From a virus, in IMG/VR virus record IMGVR_UViG_3300037961_004635, positions 1 to 25,622 of that record: a DNA stretch of 25,622 bases. One strand, given 5' to 3'. The position numbers and the translations under genes are program-made. Below the pieces are notes generated by a model. The model was not told where the DNA came from, made no database searches, and was given only the letters and a program-made list of their open reading frames with translations. Below, one piece after another: positions 15,730-21,557 of the stretch (within the stretch, counting starts at the first letter, position 1; every line of letters begins with the position of its first letter).

Positions 15730-16335
15730 TTACGCAATGAACTGGCCGAGGATAACACCACCATCACCGTTGGTGGCTTTGTGGACGTAAGCTGAGACCT
15801 TCAAGGTTCCAGAGCAGTCGACGATGACACCGGGAAAAGTCAGAACGTCCGTTCCCCCGGTGGCAATGCCTACGTTGGCAACCGCAGCAATCGCTCCCGT
15901 TGCAACTGCAGAGTCTGCACCATTACTGATGATCGAGCCTGTTGTCTTTGGTGAGGCTGCGCTGACGATCTCACCTGAGTTCTCACCGACAGCTGGACAA
16001 GGAAGCCAAAGGTCTTCAGCATCAAACCCTGCATCAGCAGCAGACACGTTTGCTGTCTTGATCTGACCGGAAACAAAAGGTCTCTGGCCGAAGATGGAGT
16101 AGAAAGCTTGAAGCTCTCCATTAGCAATCTCGGCTACGGACCAAACCAGAAGTCGAGAGTAACCATCCGATGCTACCTGAAATGCGGTGCCGTCTGCAGC
16201 TGGGGTGGCCCAACCCGAAGCACTTGCGGTTTCAAGTTCAGTGTTGAGGGTGAAGACTTCGCTGGTCTTGTTGCCACCAGCCATTGTCTTTAGGACCTTG
16301 GGGGTGATAACAGTTGAGTTGAGTACGGCTGCCAT
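15730..16335 (-). CDS. Beta-rich virion-like protein, 201 aa
   Basis: ATG at 16335, five bases after the nuclease stop, gives MAAVLNST; an earlier in-frame Met lies inside the nuclease gene and is rejected. The protein is Ala/Gly/Thr/Ser/Val-rich and nearly Lys-free, with repetitive strand-like stretches (ATGAIAAVANVGIATGG), typical of phage capsid decoration or fibre-like surface proteins. It is encoded away from the main virion block, on the opposite strand, between a nuclease and the lysis genes, which suggests late expression together with lysis. No family recognised; a role outside the virion cannot be excluded. Confidence 0.75.
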   Translation of the reverse strand: MAAVLNSTVITPKVLKTMAGGNKTSEVFTLNTELETASASGWATPAADGTAFQVASDGYSRLLVWSVAEIANGELQAFYSIFGQRPFVSGQIKTANVSAADAGFDAEDLWLPCPAVGENSGEIVSAASPKTTGSIISNGADSAVATGAIAAVANVGIATGGTDVLTFPGVIVDCSGTLKVSAYVHKATNGDGGVILGQFIA

Positions 16336-16340
16336 GTCGA

Positions 16341-16862
16341 TTAGTCCATTAGGGCGGTGTTGATGAGGAGTCGCGCAGCCCACTCACCTGTGGCTCTACG
16401 TTGAGCAATGGTCGAGCAAGGCATGAGGTAGATAGGTACGTCGTATTCTAAAGTAAGCCGCATCAGGGAGTCAACAGCTATCCCCGGATTGAAGGGAGGT
16501 CCGGGAATGTGGATCTTGGCTGACTGGATCTTGTGTATGTCTCCCTCGAACAGGAGGTAGGGCTTGCTGAACTCGTCCCTGAGTCGCTTGAGGCAATCCA
16601 CGAACTTGCGGCGGCCATCGTTGGTGAGGCAGTTCTGGGCTATCTCGCTGATGGAACCCTTGCGTTCTATTCCCCCCACGGTGGGGTCACCTTTGAGGAG
16701 GTAGTCGGCGGTGTTGAGGCGGGCCTTCTCCGTGTGGATGCGGATGGTTGTCTGCTTCTTGTGGGTGGGCATCTTACTTGGGTCAAGGAAGACGATTGTG
16801 GAGGGGAAAGCTAGAGGCTTTTTCTCCCTGTCATCCACCACGATGGTGATCTCTTTCTTCAT
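16341..16862 (-). CDS. ERCC4-type nuclease, 173 aa
   Basis: The ERCC4 (XPF/MUS81-type) nuclease motifs are visible: VVDDRE at residues 8-13, an Asp in TADYLL (D53), and GIERKGS at 65-70 with the catalytic ERK. These enzymes cut branched DNA structures at ss/ds junctions. The protein is a stand-alone domain with no helix-hairpin-helix tail. It follows the polymerase gene after 31 bases; no ribosome binding site is visible in front of the ATG, although the N-terminal VVDDRE motif requires a start at or close to this position. It probably resolves replication or recombination intermediates before packaging. Confidence 0.88.
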   Translation of the reverse strand: MKKEITIVVDDREKKPLAFPSTIVFLDPSKMPTHKKQTTIRIHTEKARLNTADYLLKGDPTVGGIERKGSISEIAQNCLTNDGRRKFVDCLKRLRDEFSKPYLLFEGDIHKIQSAKIHIPGPPFNPGIAVDSLMRLTLEYDVPIYLMPCSTIAQRRATGEWAARLLINTALMD

Positions 16863-16893
16863 GCGGCCAAACTAGGTAGCCACAATTTACTTG

Positions 16894-19374
16894 TCAAGAG
16901 ACCTGCTCGACTTCGTAGAGCACCGGGACAGTGCGCTGAAAGATCTGCTGCAGCTGATTCCAATAACCACCACCATGAACAACCAGATCGACAGCATTCG
17001 AGATCATTTCCTCAAGGTCAGAGACCTGCTCCGTGGGGCAGTCGAAGTATACCGCGTCATAAACCTGAAGGAACATGAGGGGCCGTCTGCCTACACGGTT
17101 CATTGACCCCATCATTCTATTTAGGTTGTGCTGGATTTGAAGAAGAACATTGCCAGCTGTCGTCTGAATGGGGAAGTTTACTACCTCATTGAGCAGTGAC
17201 TTGAAGTTCTTGTTGTAGACAGGAGCCACGATTCGATTGCGATCCCACTTGGTGTGGTCAACTTCGAAGCTGGTAAAGGTGCGTGACTGTCCGGTTATCG
17301 GAAGCACGAGGGTGCCTTGGGTTTCTGCAACACAGGCAAGTTCGTACTGCCAAGAGCAGAGGCCGGGTCGTTGGAGGAACCGGGTCTTGACGATGTTCTC
17401 GAAGAAGGGAATGGGCATGAGGTCGCCACACATTTCGACGACGGTGCGCTGCATACGTGAGGCTGATGCCAAGAAGAGGTCGGCAAAGTTCAAGGTCTTG
17501 CCGATCTGTCGCCACTTGGATTTGAACTGAGGGTCGGACTGAATGTCTTCGCCAAAGACTGACACCGTTCTGTCGGTGTGCAGGTCGAGACCTTCGGTGA
17601 ATGATTGGATCAGCTTGTCATCACCTGACAGCAAGGCGGCAACACGAAGCTCGATCTGTGACAAGTCGAAGCCAATGATCGAACCGTTAGTCCAACGGGA
17701 CCTCATCGCTTTCTTGATGGGGGGAGGAAAGGTCTGAGCTGATGGACTCTTGCAGGTGATACGGCCTTGTATCGTCCCGCCTTCTGATCCTGTGTCCTTG
17801 GGCAGGGATGGAACTATGTACCACGTCGGGTGAGCTAAACCAATCTCCTTCGAGAACGGAATAAGTACCGACGACTTGTCCTGTGGTCTGTTCCTCCTGT
17901 GCTTCAGCAGAGGGTACAGGTAGGTCGAGATCAACTTCTGTGCCGAGGCATGGTACTTCACTACCTTGATCGCAGACTGCAGTCGATGATCCTTCGGCAG
18001 GTAGGATGAGAGTAGGTTGCGGTTGTCCTCGGACCATGAGATCTTTTTCGTCTTGGGTGTAAGGGAAAGCAGGGGGTGGTTGAGGATGTCGATTGAGGAG
18101 TGCTTGTCGATCTCTTCAATGATCGTGTCAATGAACTCCTGCTTTGACTTGGCTGAGCCGGTTCCTTCGAGCACAAGATTGTACTTGCTCTTGGATACTC
18201 GCGCTGCGATCTCACACTTGAAAGTCAGGTTCTTTAGCTGCTTGTTGAGCAGGTCAAAGGACATGGGGATACCCGACTCTGACATGGTGATGCATGACCA
18301 GATGGTGTCGGAGTAATGCTCGATACTTTGGGGGGAGAGCTTACTCTCTTTCGTCTCGGCTAAACTCTTCATCAAGGTTCTCGGAGATTGTGCAAGCTGC
18401 GAGTGCGATGAAGTTGAGAGTGAACTTGCTGATGTCGATGGAGGTGGCAGGCAACTCGTCGAAGATTGTGTGGTCTCCACCGATGGGCTTGGCCCAGAGC
18501 TGAGGGTGAGCGAAGACTTCCTTGAAGCACTGCTTGAGGTCCTTGGCTCTGAGTCGGAAACTTTCTCCGTTGAAGTTGAGGGAGAAGGTAATGTCTCTAT
18601 CGAAGAGATGGACTGGGTGTTGGTCGGGCATGGCTGATCTTTCAAGATTCTTTTGGCAAGCTCAGAGACACACAACATTGTATTGTGGGTGTCTTGCGCG
18701 TTGTAGGAAATAATCTCTGCGTCTTTAGGGCTCTTGAAGCGACCGTCTTTTATTGTCTGTTCGTAGGTGTGGGTGCCAAGAACCGGACCCAGAGACTTGA
18801 GTGACTTCTCTGGGCGCAGCTCGTTGTGGATGTAGTTGACGACCGACAGATCAATGAGTGTGTGTCGGCCATCAAGGACAAACCTGAAGTCTGGAAGCTG
18901 ACGAAGGTACTGGATGTCAAACTGTAGGTTCATCCCAAGGATGGTATTTGAGTGTTGGAGCCACTTCCTCAAGAGGGTCCGGTGGGATTCGACTGACATC
19001 TGGAAGACCATGCTCGTCGCGGGTGATAATGCCGCTAGTGTAGAGCAGCTCCAAGGGGCTGAGTCCTGTCTGGTTTGCTCTTGACATGAGGAAGTCTGCA
19101 ATCTGTTCGAGTCTGTCACTGACTTGGTCTTGGAAGTCGATGTCGAGTTCGTGATCGTAGTCTTCGAATCCGGGAAGGAAGAGTTGCATCGGGGGTCGTA
19201 CTCCGGCAAGGTGATTGCGACAGTGAGAACAAGATCATCTCTTGTCACACCGTCAGTGTGCATGGACCTCAAGGGATTGAACAGCTTCTGTTCGGGCAGA
19301 AGCTTGCCTTCACTGTTGGCATGGCACGCGCCATACGATTCGATGTCGAGTGAGATTACCCTTGGGCTTGTCAT
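16894..19374 (-). CDS. polA: Family A DNA polymerase with 3'-5' exonuclease domain, 826 aa, carrying two low-complexity insertions
   Basis: Start ATG has GGAG six bases upstream. Exonuclease motifs: Exo I D10-I-E12, Exo II N149...D153, Exo III Y224-N-A-Q-D228, all acidic residues intact, so proofreading is expected. Polymerase motifs: A at D570-LSQIELR, B (O-helix) R622...K626...F630, where F630 matches E. coli Phe762 and F634 replaces Tyr766, and C with V-Y-D773-A in place of the usual VHDE, keeping the catalytic Asp but losing the adjacent Glu. Residues about 64-115 and 248-338 are Ser/Thr/Pro-rich and unlike any polymerase domain; each coincides with a small same-strand frame in the -1 frame. 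The rest is continuous family A sequence. It is the main replicative polymerase of the phage, cotranscribed with uracil-DNA glycosylase upstream and a nuclease downstream. Confidence 0.93.
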   Translation of the reverse strand: MTSPRVISLDIESYGACHANSEGKLLPEQKLFNPLRSMHTDGVTRDDLVLTVAITLPEYDPRCNSSFPDSKTTITNSTSTSKTKSVTDSNRLQTSSCQEQTRQDSAPWSCSTLAALSPATSMVFQMSVESHRTLLRKWLQHSNTILGMNLQFDIQYLRQLPDFRFVLDGRHTLIDLSVVNYIHNELRPEKSLKSLGPVLGTHTYEQTIKDGRFKSPKDAEIISYNAQDTHNTMLCVSELAKRILKDQPCPTNTQSISSIETLPSPSTSTEKVSDSEPRTSSSASRKSSLTLSSGPSPSVETTQSSTSCLPPPSTSASSLSTSSHSQLAQSPRTLMKSLAETKESKLSPQSIEHYSDTIWSCITMSESGIPMSFDLLNKQLKNLTFKCEIAARVSKSKYNLVLEGTGSAKSKQEFIDTIIEEIDKHSSIDILNHPLLSLTPKTKKISWSEDNRNLLSSYLPKDHRLQSAIKVVKYHASAQKLISTYLYPLLKHRRNRPQDKSSVLIPFSKEIGLAHPTWYIVPSLPKDTGSEGGTIQGRITCKSPSAQTFPPPIKKAMRSRWTNGSIIGFDLSQIELRVAALLSGDDKLIQSFTEGLDLHTDRTVSVFGEDIQSDPQFKSKWRQIGKTLNFADLFLASASRMQRTVVEMCGDLMPIPFFENIVKTRFLQRPGLCSWQYELACVAETQGTLVLPITGQSRTFTSFEVDHTKWDRNRIVAPVYNKNFKSLLNEVVNFPIQTTAGNVLLQIQHNLNRMMGSMNRVGRRPLMFLQVYDAVYFDCPTEQVSDLEEMISNAVDLVVHGGGYWNQLQQIFQRTVPVLYEVEQVS
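18341..18631 (-). CDS. Small protein nested inside polA, -1 frame, 96 aa
   Basis: This frame runs through polymerase residues 248-345, the linker between exonuclease and polymerase domains. It has a natural composition (strand HLFDRDITFSLNFN, helix DLKQCFKEVF, Trp, Phe, Cys) while the polymerase frame here is a Ser/Thr/Pro string. By hand count about 52 of its 96 codons end in C, versus 13 ending in T. Those C residues fall at the second position of the polymerase codons and by themselves produce Ser/Thr/Pro/Ala. Its stop lies where recognisable polymerase sequence (KLSPQSIEHYSDTIWS) resumes. The ribosome binding site is weak (GAAAGA). No family recognised. It looks like an inserted small gene that both frames read through. 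Confidence 0.65.
   Translation of the reverse strand: MPDQHPVHLFDRDITFSLNFNGESFRLRAKDLKQCFKEVFAHPQLWAKPIGGDHTIFDELPATSIDISKFTLNFIALAACTISENLDEEFSRDERE
18917..19189 (-). CDS. Small acidic protein nested inside polA, -1 frame, 90 aa
   Basis: The ATG at 19189 has GGAG 11 bases upstream. The frame covers polymerase residues about 62-153, between Exo I and Exo II. Its first 60 residues look like a genuine acidic helical protein (DFQDQVSDRLEQIADFLM), with about half the codons ending in C, while the polymerase frame is Ser/Thr-rich. In the last 30 codons the bias switches: the polymerase frame (MVFQMSVESHRTLLRKWL) regains C/G-ending codons and the small frame loses them. So the first two thirds look inserted and the tail is read out of polymerase sequence. 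Same relative frame as the other nested gene. No family recognised. Confidence 0.6.
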   Translation of the reverse strand: MQLFLPGFEDYDHELDIDFQDQVSDRLEQIADFLMSRANQTGLSPLELLYTSGIITRDEHGLPDVSRIPPDPLEEVAPTLKYHPWDEPTV

Positions 19375-19377
19375 TCT

Positions 19378-19587
19378 TTACTCCAGATCAAACAGTCCTG
19401 CATCATCATTTGACTTTGCCAGCTTCTCGCTATGGAACGCCTCTTCCCAAGGGTTAACGTCATCCTCCTGAGGAAGAACGTGCTTAGGATTCTGGGGCTC
19501 TTGGCGGTACCACGGTAGGCTTGCTTGGGACTGGGATGGTTCCTTCGAGGTAGGAGTGGAGGAGGGCGAGGTGGTCTGCGACGGCAT
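19378..19587 (-). CDS. Small protein overlapping the glycosylase end, 69 aa (or frameshifted tail of it)
   Basis: The last 48 residues (from LPWYRQEPQNPKHVLP to the acidic end GLFDLE) look like real protein and end 3 bases before the polymerase start. The only ATG that gives a sensible protein lies at 19587 inside the glycosylase gene; there the first 20 residues are Ser/Thr/Pro-rich, the expected shadow of the glycosylase frame, and no ribosome binding site is seen. Either it is translated by reinitiation, or the glycosylase is extended by a +1 frameshift near its C-terminus. The long frame extending upstream to 19950 is not taken as coding. Function unknown. Confidence 0.5.
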   Translation of the reverse strand: MPSQTTSPSSTPTSKEPSQSQASLPWYRQEPQNPKHVLPQEDDVNPWEEAFHSEKLAKSNDDAGLFDLE

Positions 19588-20230
19588 GGATGAGGTTAGG
19601 ATTTCGAAGCACTGCAGCGGGATGGTAGGTGGCAAAGAGATTGCACTGTCTTCCGGCTGCTTCGAGCTGACCCTCAGCATCACGTCCGACAAGATCAAAA
19701 GGCAACGACTGAGCTTTGAAAGATCCTGACAGATTGATTCGGGAGGGCAGTAAGGCTGATGAGAGGGAGTCAACTGCTGCTGCTCCACAACACAGCCAAG
19801 CAACTTTTGCATCTCGTCGAGCACGGACGATGTTGTTTGCGTCCACAATAGTGTGCTCGAAACAAGACTTGAAATGCTTTCGACGGGGGGGACTTGCACT
19901 TGGGGTCCAACATCGAGCAGCGTTTGCAAAGTATATGCAGGCAACTTCATTGAGCTTTGATCCCTTGAGGTAAGGACCCTTGAGCAGCTGGCCTGAGGGT
20001 CCGATGAATGGTTGGTTTTTCTTGTCCTCTTGGTAGCCCGGATTCATACCGAGCACGATGAGGATGGGTACATCTTCGAATGGATCTCTTGATTCGTGCC
20101 ACCATACAGTAGGCACGCCGGGGTTGGTTGCTTCTTCGTGCAGCTCACACATGGTGCAATCTGGTCGAGAAGGAAACTGATCCAGATGTATGTTGAGTTT
20201 GTCTTCGTAGACTCTCTTCATGTACGACAT
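19484..20230 (-). CDS. Uracil-DNA glycosylase, FeS family (family 4-like), 248 aa
   Basis: ATG at 20230 with AAGGGAG six bases upstream is preferred over a GTG at 20269. Motif 1 is GMNPGYQEDKKNQPFIGPSG (residues 61-80, the family 4 GxxPGxxED...PFxGxxG pattern), motif 2 is HPAAVLRNP (203-211). Cys25, Cys28, Cys107 and Cys124 have the spacing CxxC...C-x16-C of the 4Fe-4S cluster in this family. The enzyme removes uracil from DNA, opening base excision repair. Encoding it just before the phage polymerase suggests that uracil is kept out of phage DNA or that uracil-containing host or competitor DNA is attacked. The last 14 residues (Pro-rich) overlap a different frame and look unconstrained. Confidence 0.9.
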   Translation of the reverse strand: MSYMKRVYEDKLNIHLDQFPSRPDCTMCELHEEATNPGVPTVWWHESRDPFEDVPILIVLGMNPGYQEDKKNQPFIGPSGQLLKGPYLKGSKLNEVACIYFANAARCWTPSASPPRRKHFKSCFEHTIVDANNIVRARRDAKVAWLCCGAAAVDSLSSALLPSRINLSGSFKAQSLPFDLVGRDAEGQLEAAGRQCNLFATYHPAAVLRNPNLIHAVADHLALLHSYLEGTIPVPSKPTVVPPRAPES

Positions 20231-20255
20231 GAGATCTCCCTTGTAAGCAGTGCGA

Positions 20256-20279
20256 GAAGCCGCCCACACCGGCGGCTTC
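20256..20279 (-). other. Stem-loop upstream of glycosylase gene
   Basis: GAAGCCGCC (20256-20264) pairs perfectly with GGCGGCTTC (20271-20279), 6-base loop, placed between the stop at 20289 and the AAGGGAG of the glycosylase gene. No T tract follows. Confidence 0.55.
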
Positions 20280-20288
20280 GCTGCACGA

Positions 20289-20477
20289 CTACTCGTCTAC
20301 TTCTCGAAGCAACTCGTCGGCTTCGATCTCATCGGAGGCAAGTCCAGACTTGATGAGGTGCTGAACGATCTGTTCGTAGTTGTAGCCAAGGGCAACCCGG
20401 CAGTGTTCGACCTTGGTTGTGAGGTCGTCGAGTCTTTTGTTTTCTTCAGACATAAGTCGAAGGATTTCCGATGTCAT
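20289..20477 (-). CDS. Small helical protein, 62 aa (83 aa from alternative start at 20540)
   Basis: ATG at 20477 has AAAGGAG seven bases upstream. A second in-frame ATG at 20540 also has an ideal AAAGGAGG six bases upstream and would add 21 residues with a hydrophobic beginning (MVFLFFLGGG). Body: charged helix (LRLMSEENKRLDDLTTKVEH), then NYEQIVQHLIKSGLASDEIEADELL, likely two or three helices. Family not recognised. It is the first gene after the terminator at 20618-20645 and precedes the glycosylase, so it may be a promoter-proximal regulator of the replication operon. Confidence 0.75.
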   Translation of the reverse strand: MTSEILRLMSEENKRLDDLTTKVEHCRVALGYNYEQIVQHLIKSGLASDEIEADELLREVDE

Positions 20478-20617
20478 TCCATTGCTCCTTTGAAAGCATG
20501 TGGGTATGTCCCCCCCACCTAGGAAGAATAAAAAAACCATTGCGTGCCTCCTTTGACATGATCTCAGTCTAGCAAAGAAAGGCAACGTCCTATTTTTGAT
20601 TCGCCTCTGGGCACAAC

Positions 20618-20645
20618 AAAAAAAGCCCCCACACCCGCGAGGGGC
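20618..20645 (-). terminator. Intrinsic terminator after the coupled early operon
   Basis: On the minus strand GCCCC (20645-20641) and GGGGC (20629-20625) form a 5-bp GC stem followed by seven T residues (20624-20618). It lies 29 bases after the stop of the gene ending at 20675. Confidence 0.75.
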
Positions 20646-20674
20646 ATGAGGGCCAGAGGGATGAAGATCTTTAT

Positions 20675-20956
20675 TCACACGTTGCTGGGAGTGTCATTCC
20701 CTTCTCGAATGACCTTGGCGTTGTTGACGACACTGTTCTTCTTGGCTTCCTCTGCTTCTGCCTCATCAATGAGTTCTTGAAGAGCTTCGTGCTTGGCTCG
20801 TGTGATGAGATGTTCAGTGATTGCTTCGAGGATCGTGTTGATGTGGTGCCCTGTCTTGTGGAGCTCGCTTACAAGCTCCATCCCTTCCTTGGTGTTGAGG
20901 TCACCTTGGAAGGTATCCTTGAACAGTTCAAGGATCTGGTCTCTGATGTGTTCCAT
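20675..20956 (-). CDS. Small helical protein, 93 aa
   Basis: ATG at 20956 with GAGGA five bases upstream, starting inside the previous gene (29-base overlap). The protein is acidic and almost wholly helical (RDQILELFKDTFQGD; a long Glu/Ala/Lys helix with EALQELIDEAEAEEAKK). No membrane segment and no recognised family. It is the last of the coupled early genes and is followed by an intrinsic terminator. Confidence 0.8.
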   Translation of the reverse strand: MEHIRDQILELFKDTFQGDLNTKEGMELVSELHKTGHHINTILEAITEHLITRAKHEALQELIDEAEAEEAKKNSVVNNAKVIREGNDTPSNV

Positions 20957-21245
20957 CTTGTTCCTCTTTCATTGAGAATGGTTTGATTGCTCGGATCTTG
21001 CTCCAGTCCTCAACCACGTAGCGAGTGCCCCATGCAGCAGCTGGCAGCTGGTGATGGATGAAACTTGCGACGGAGTAGATGGACTCGAGTTCTTCTGTGT
21101 TTGCACAAAGAACTGCAGATACGAAATCGTTCTTGAGTGCTCGATGCAGGAAGGCTGAAGGCTTGGTCCCAGTCTCGAACCAAGCGATCAGCTGTTCCTT
21201 GATGTGGGGAGGCATGAGCTTGTCATAGCCTTCGAAGTTCATCAT
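20928..21245 (-). CDS. Small phage protein of a widespread uncharacterised type, 105 aa
   Basis: The start overlaps the stop of the preceding gene as ATGA. The pattern MPPHIKEQLIAWFETGTKPS...LKNDFVSAVLCAN...PAAAWGT...W recalls a common uncharacterised phage family of about 80 residues in which a helix is followed by GxFLxAVLxNDL and a late CWGS-like motif. Those proteins have no established function that I know. The assignment rests on memory of the pattern and should be treated as likely, not proven. C-terminal 25 residues (after the Trp) are extra relative to that pattern and basic/polar. Confidence 0.8.
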   Translation of the reverse strand: MMNFEGYDKLMPPHIKEQLIAWFETGTKPSAFLHRALKNDFVSAVLCANTEELESIYSVASFIHHQLPAAAWGTRYVVEDWSKIRAIKPFSMKEEQDGTHQRPDP

Positions 21246-21361
21246 TGGTTGAGGCTCTCCTGCATCGTGGCGTACAGAATCGAACCGAAGAATACAACTC
21301 CGAACATCAGGAGTGCAAATTCGATGATGCTGCAGAGCTTCTCGAATGCGCTTCGTGACAT
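21242..21361 (-). CDS. 39-residue single-span membrane protein
   Basis: The ATG at 21361 is one base after the stop of the preceding gene, with GGAG ten bases upstream. A single membrane segment (IIEFALLMFGVVFFGSILY, about residues 12-30) occupies half of the protein. The longer upstream extension of the frame is Ser/Thr/Arg-rich and overlaps the previous gene, so it is rejected. Its place inside an early operon rather than the lysis cassette suggests a host-membrane function such as superinfection exclusion or metabolic takeover, but this is a guess from position. Confidence 0.7.
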   Translation of the reverse strand: MSRSAFEKLCSIIEFALLMFGVVFFGSILYATMQESLNQ

Positions 21362-21362
21362 G

Positions 21363-21557
21363 TCATCGTTCTCCGCGCTGCTTGAGCTGAGCCCAGTAGT
21401 TGAAGACTGCCTTCGACTCCTTCTTGTCCACCCAGAATTGACCCATGAGGAATTCTGGTGCAGCAAGCATGTTGATCGTGCCTGATGCCTGCAGCTTGTC
21501 GAGGAAGTTGAGCATCTTGTCGAGCTCATCCACGTCGGGCTTTGATGTTTCAGTCAT
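21363..21557 (-). CDS. Small phage protein, 64 aa
   Basis: Start overlaps the DUF932 gene stop as ATGA. The protein has a helix (ELDKMLNFLDKLQASG) followed by TINMLAAPEFLMGQFWVDKKESKAVFNYW. This resembles a small phage family with the consensus FLxxLRxSGxTNMxGAxPYLxxxFxLxxxEAxxVLxYW, common in early operons and without known function. The resemblance is from pattern memory. Together with the neighbouring 105-residue protein it suggests a conserved early-gene cluster. Confidence 0.8.
   Translation of the reverse strand: MTETSKPDVDELDKMLNFLDKLQASGTINMLAAPEFLMGQFWVDKKESKAVFNYWAQLKQRGER

Noticed and set aside
17687-18037. 116-codon same-strand frame within polA, considered as a third nested gene
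   Set aside because: Here the polymerase frame is normal polymerase sequence, not Ser/Thr/Pro-rich, and the alternative frame looks like a shadow; the frame-dominance test points to polA only.
19588-19950. Upstream part of a 190-codon frame overlapping the glycosylase gene
   Set aside because: It lies wholly inside the glycosylase coding region and shows the Ser/Thr/Pro-rich shadow pattern; only the part after the glycosylase domain looks like real protein.
20446-20559. 37-codon frame overlapping the leader of the 62-residue gene
   Set aside because: It arises from the duplicated binding-site sequence, overlaps another gene start and has no ribosome binding site of its own; too short to support as a gene.
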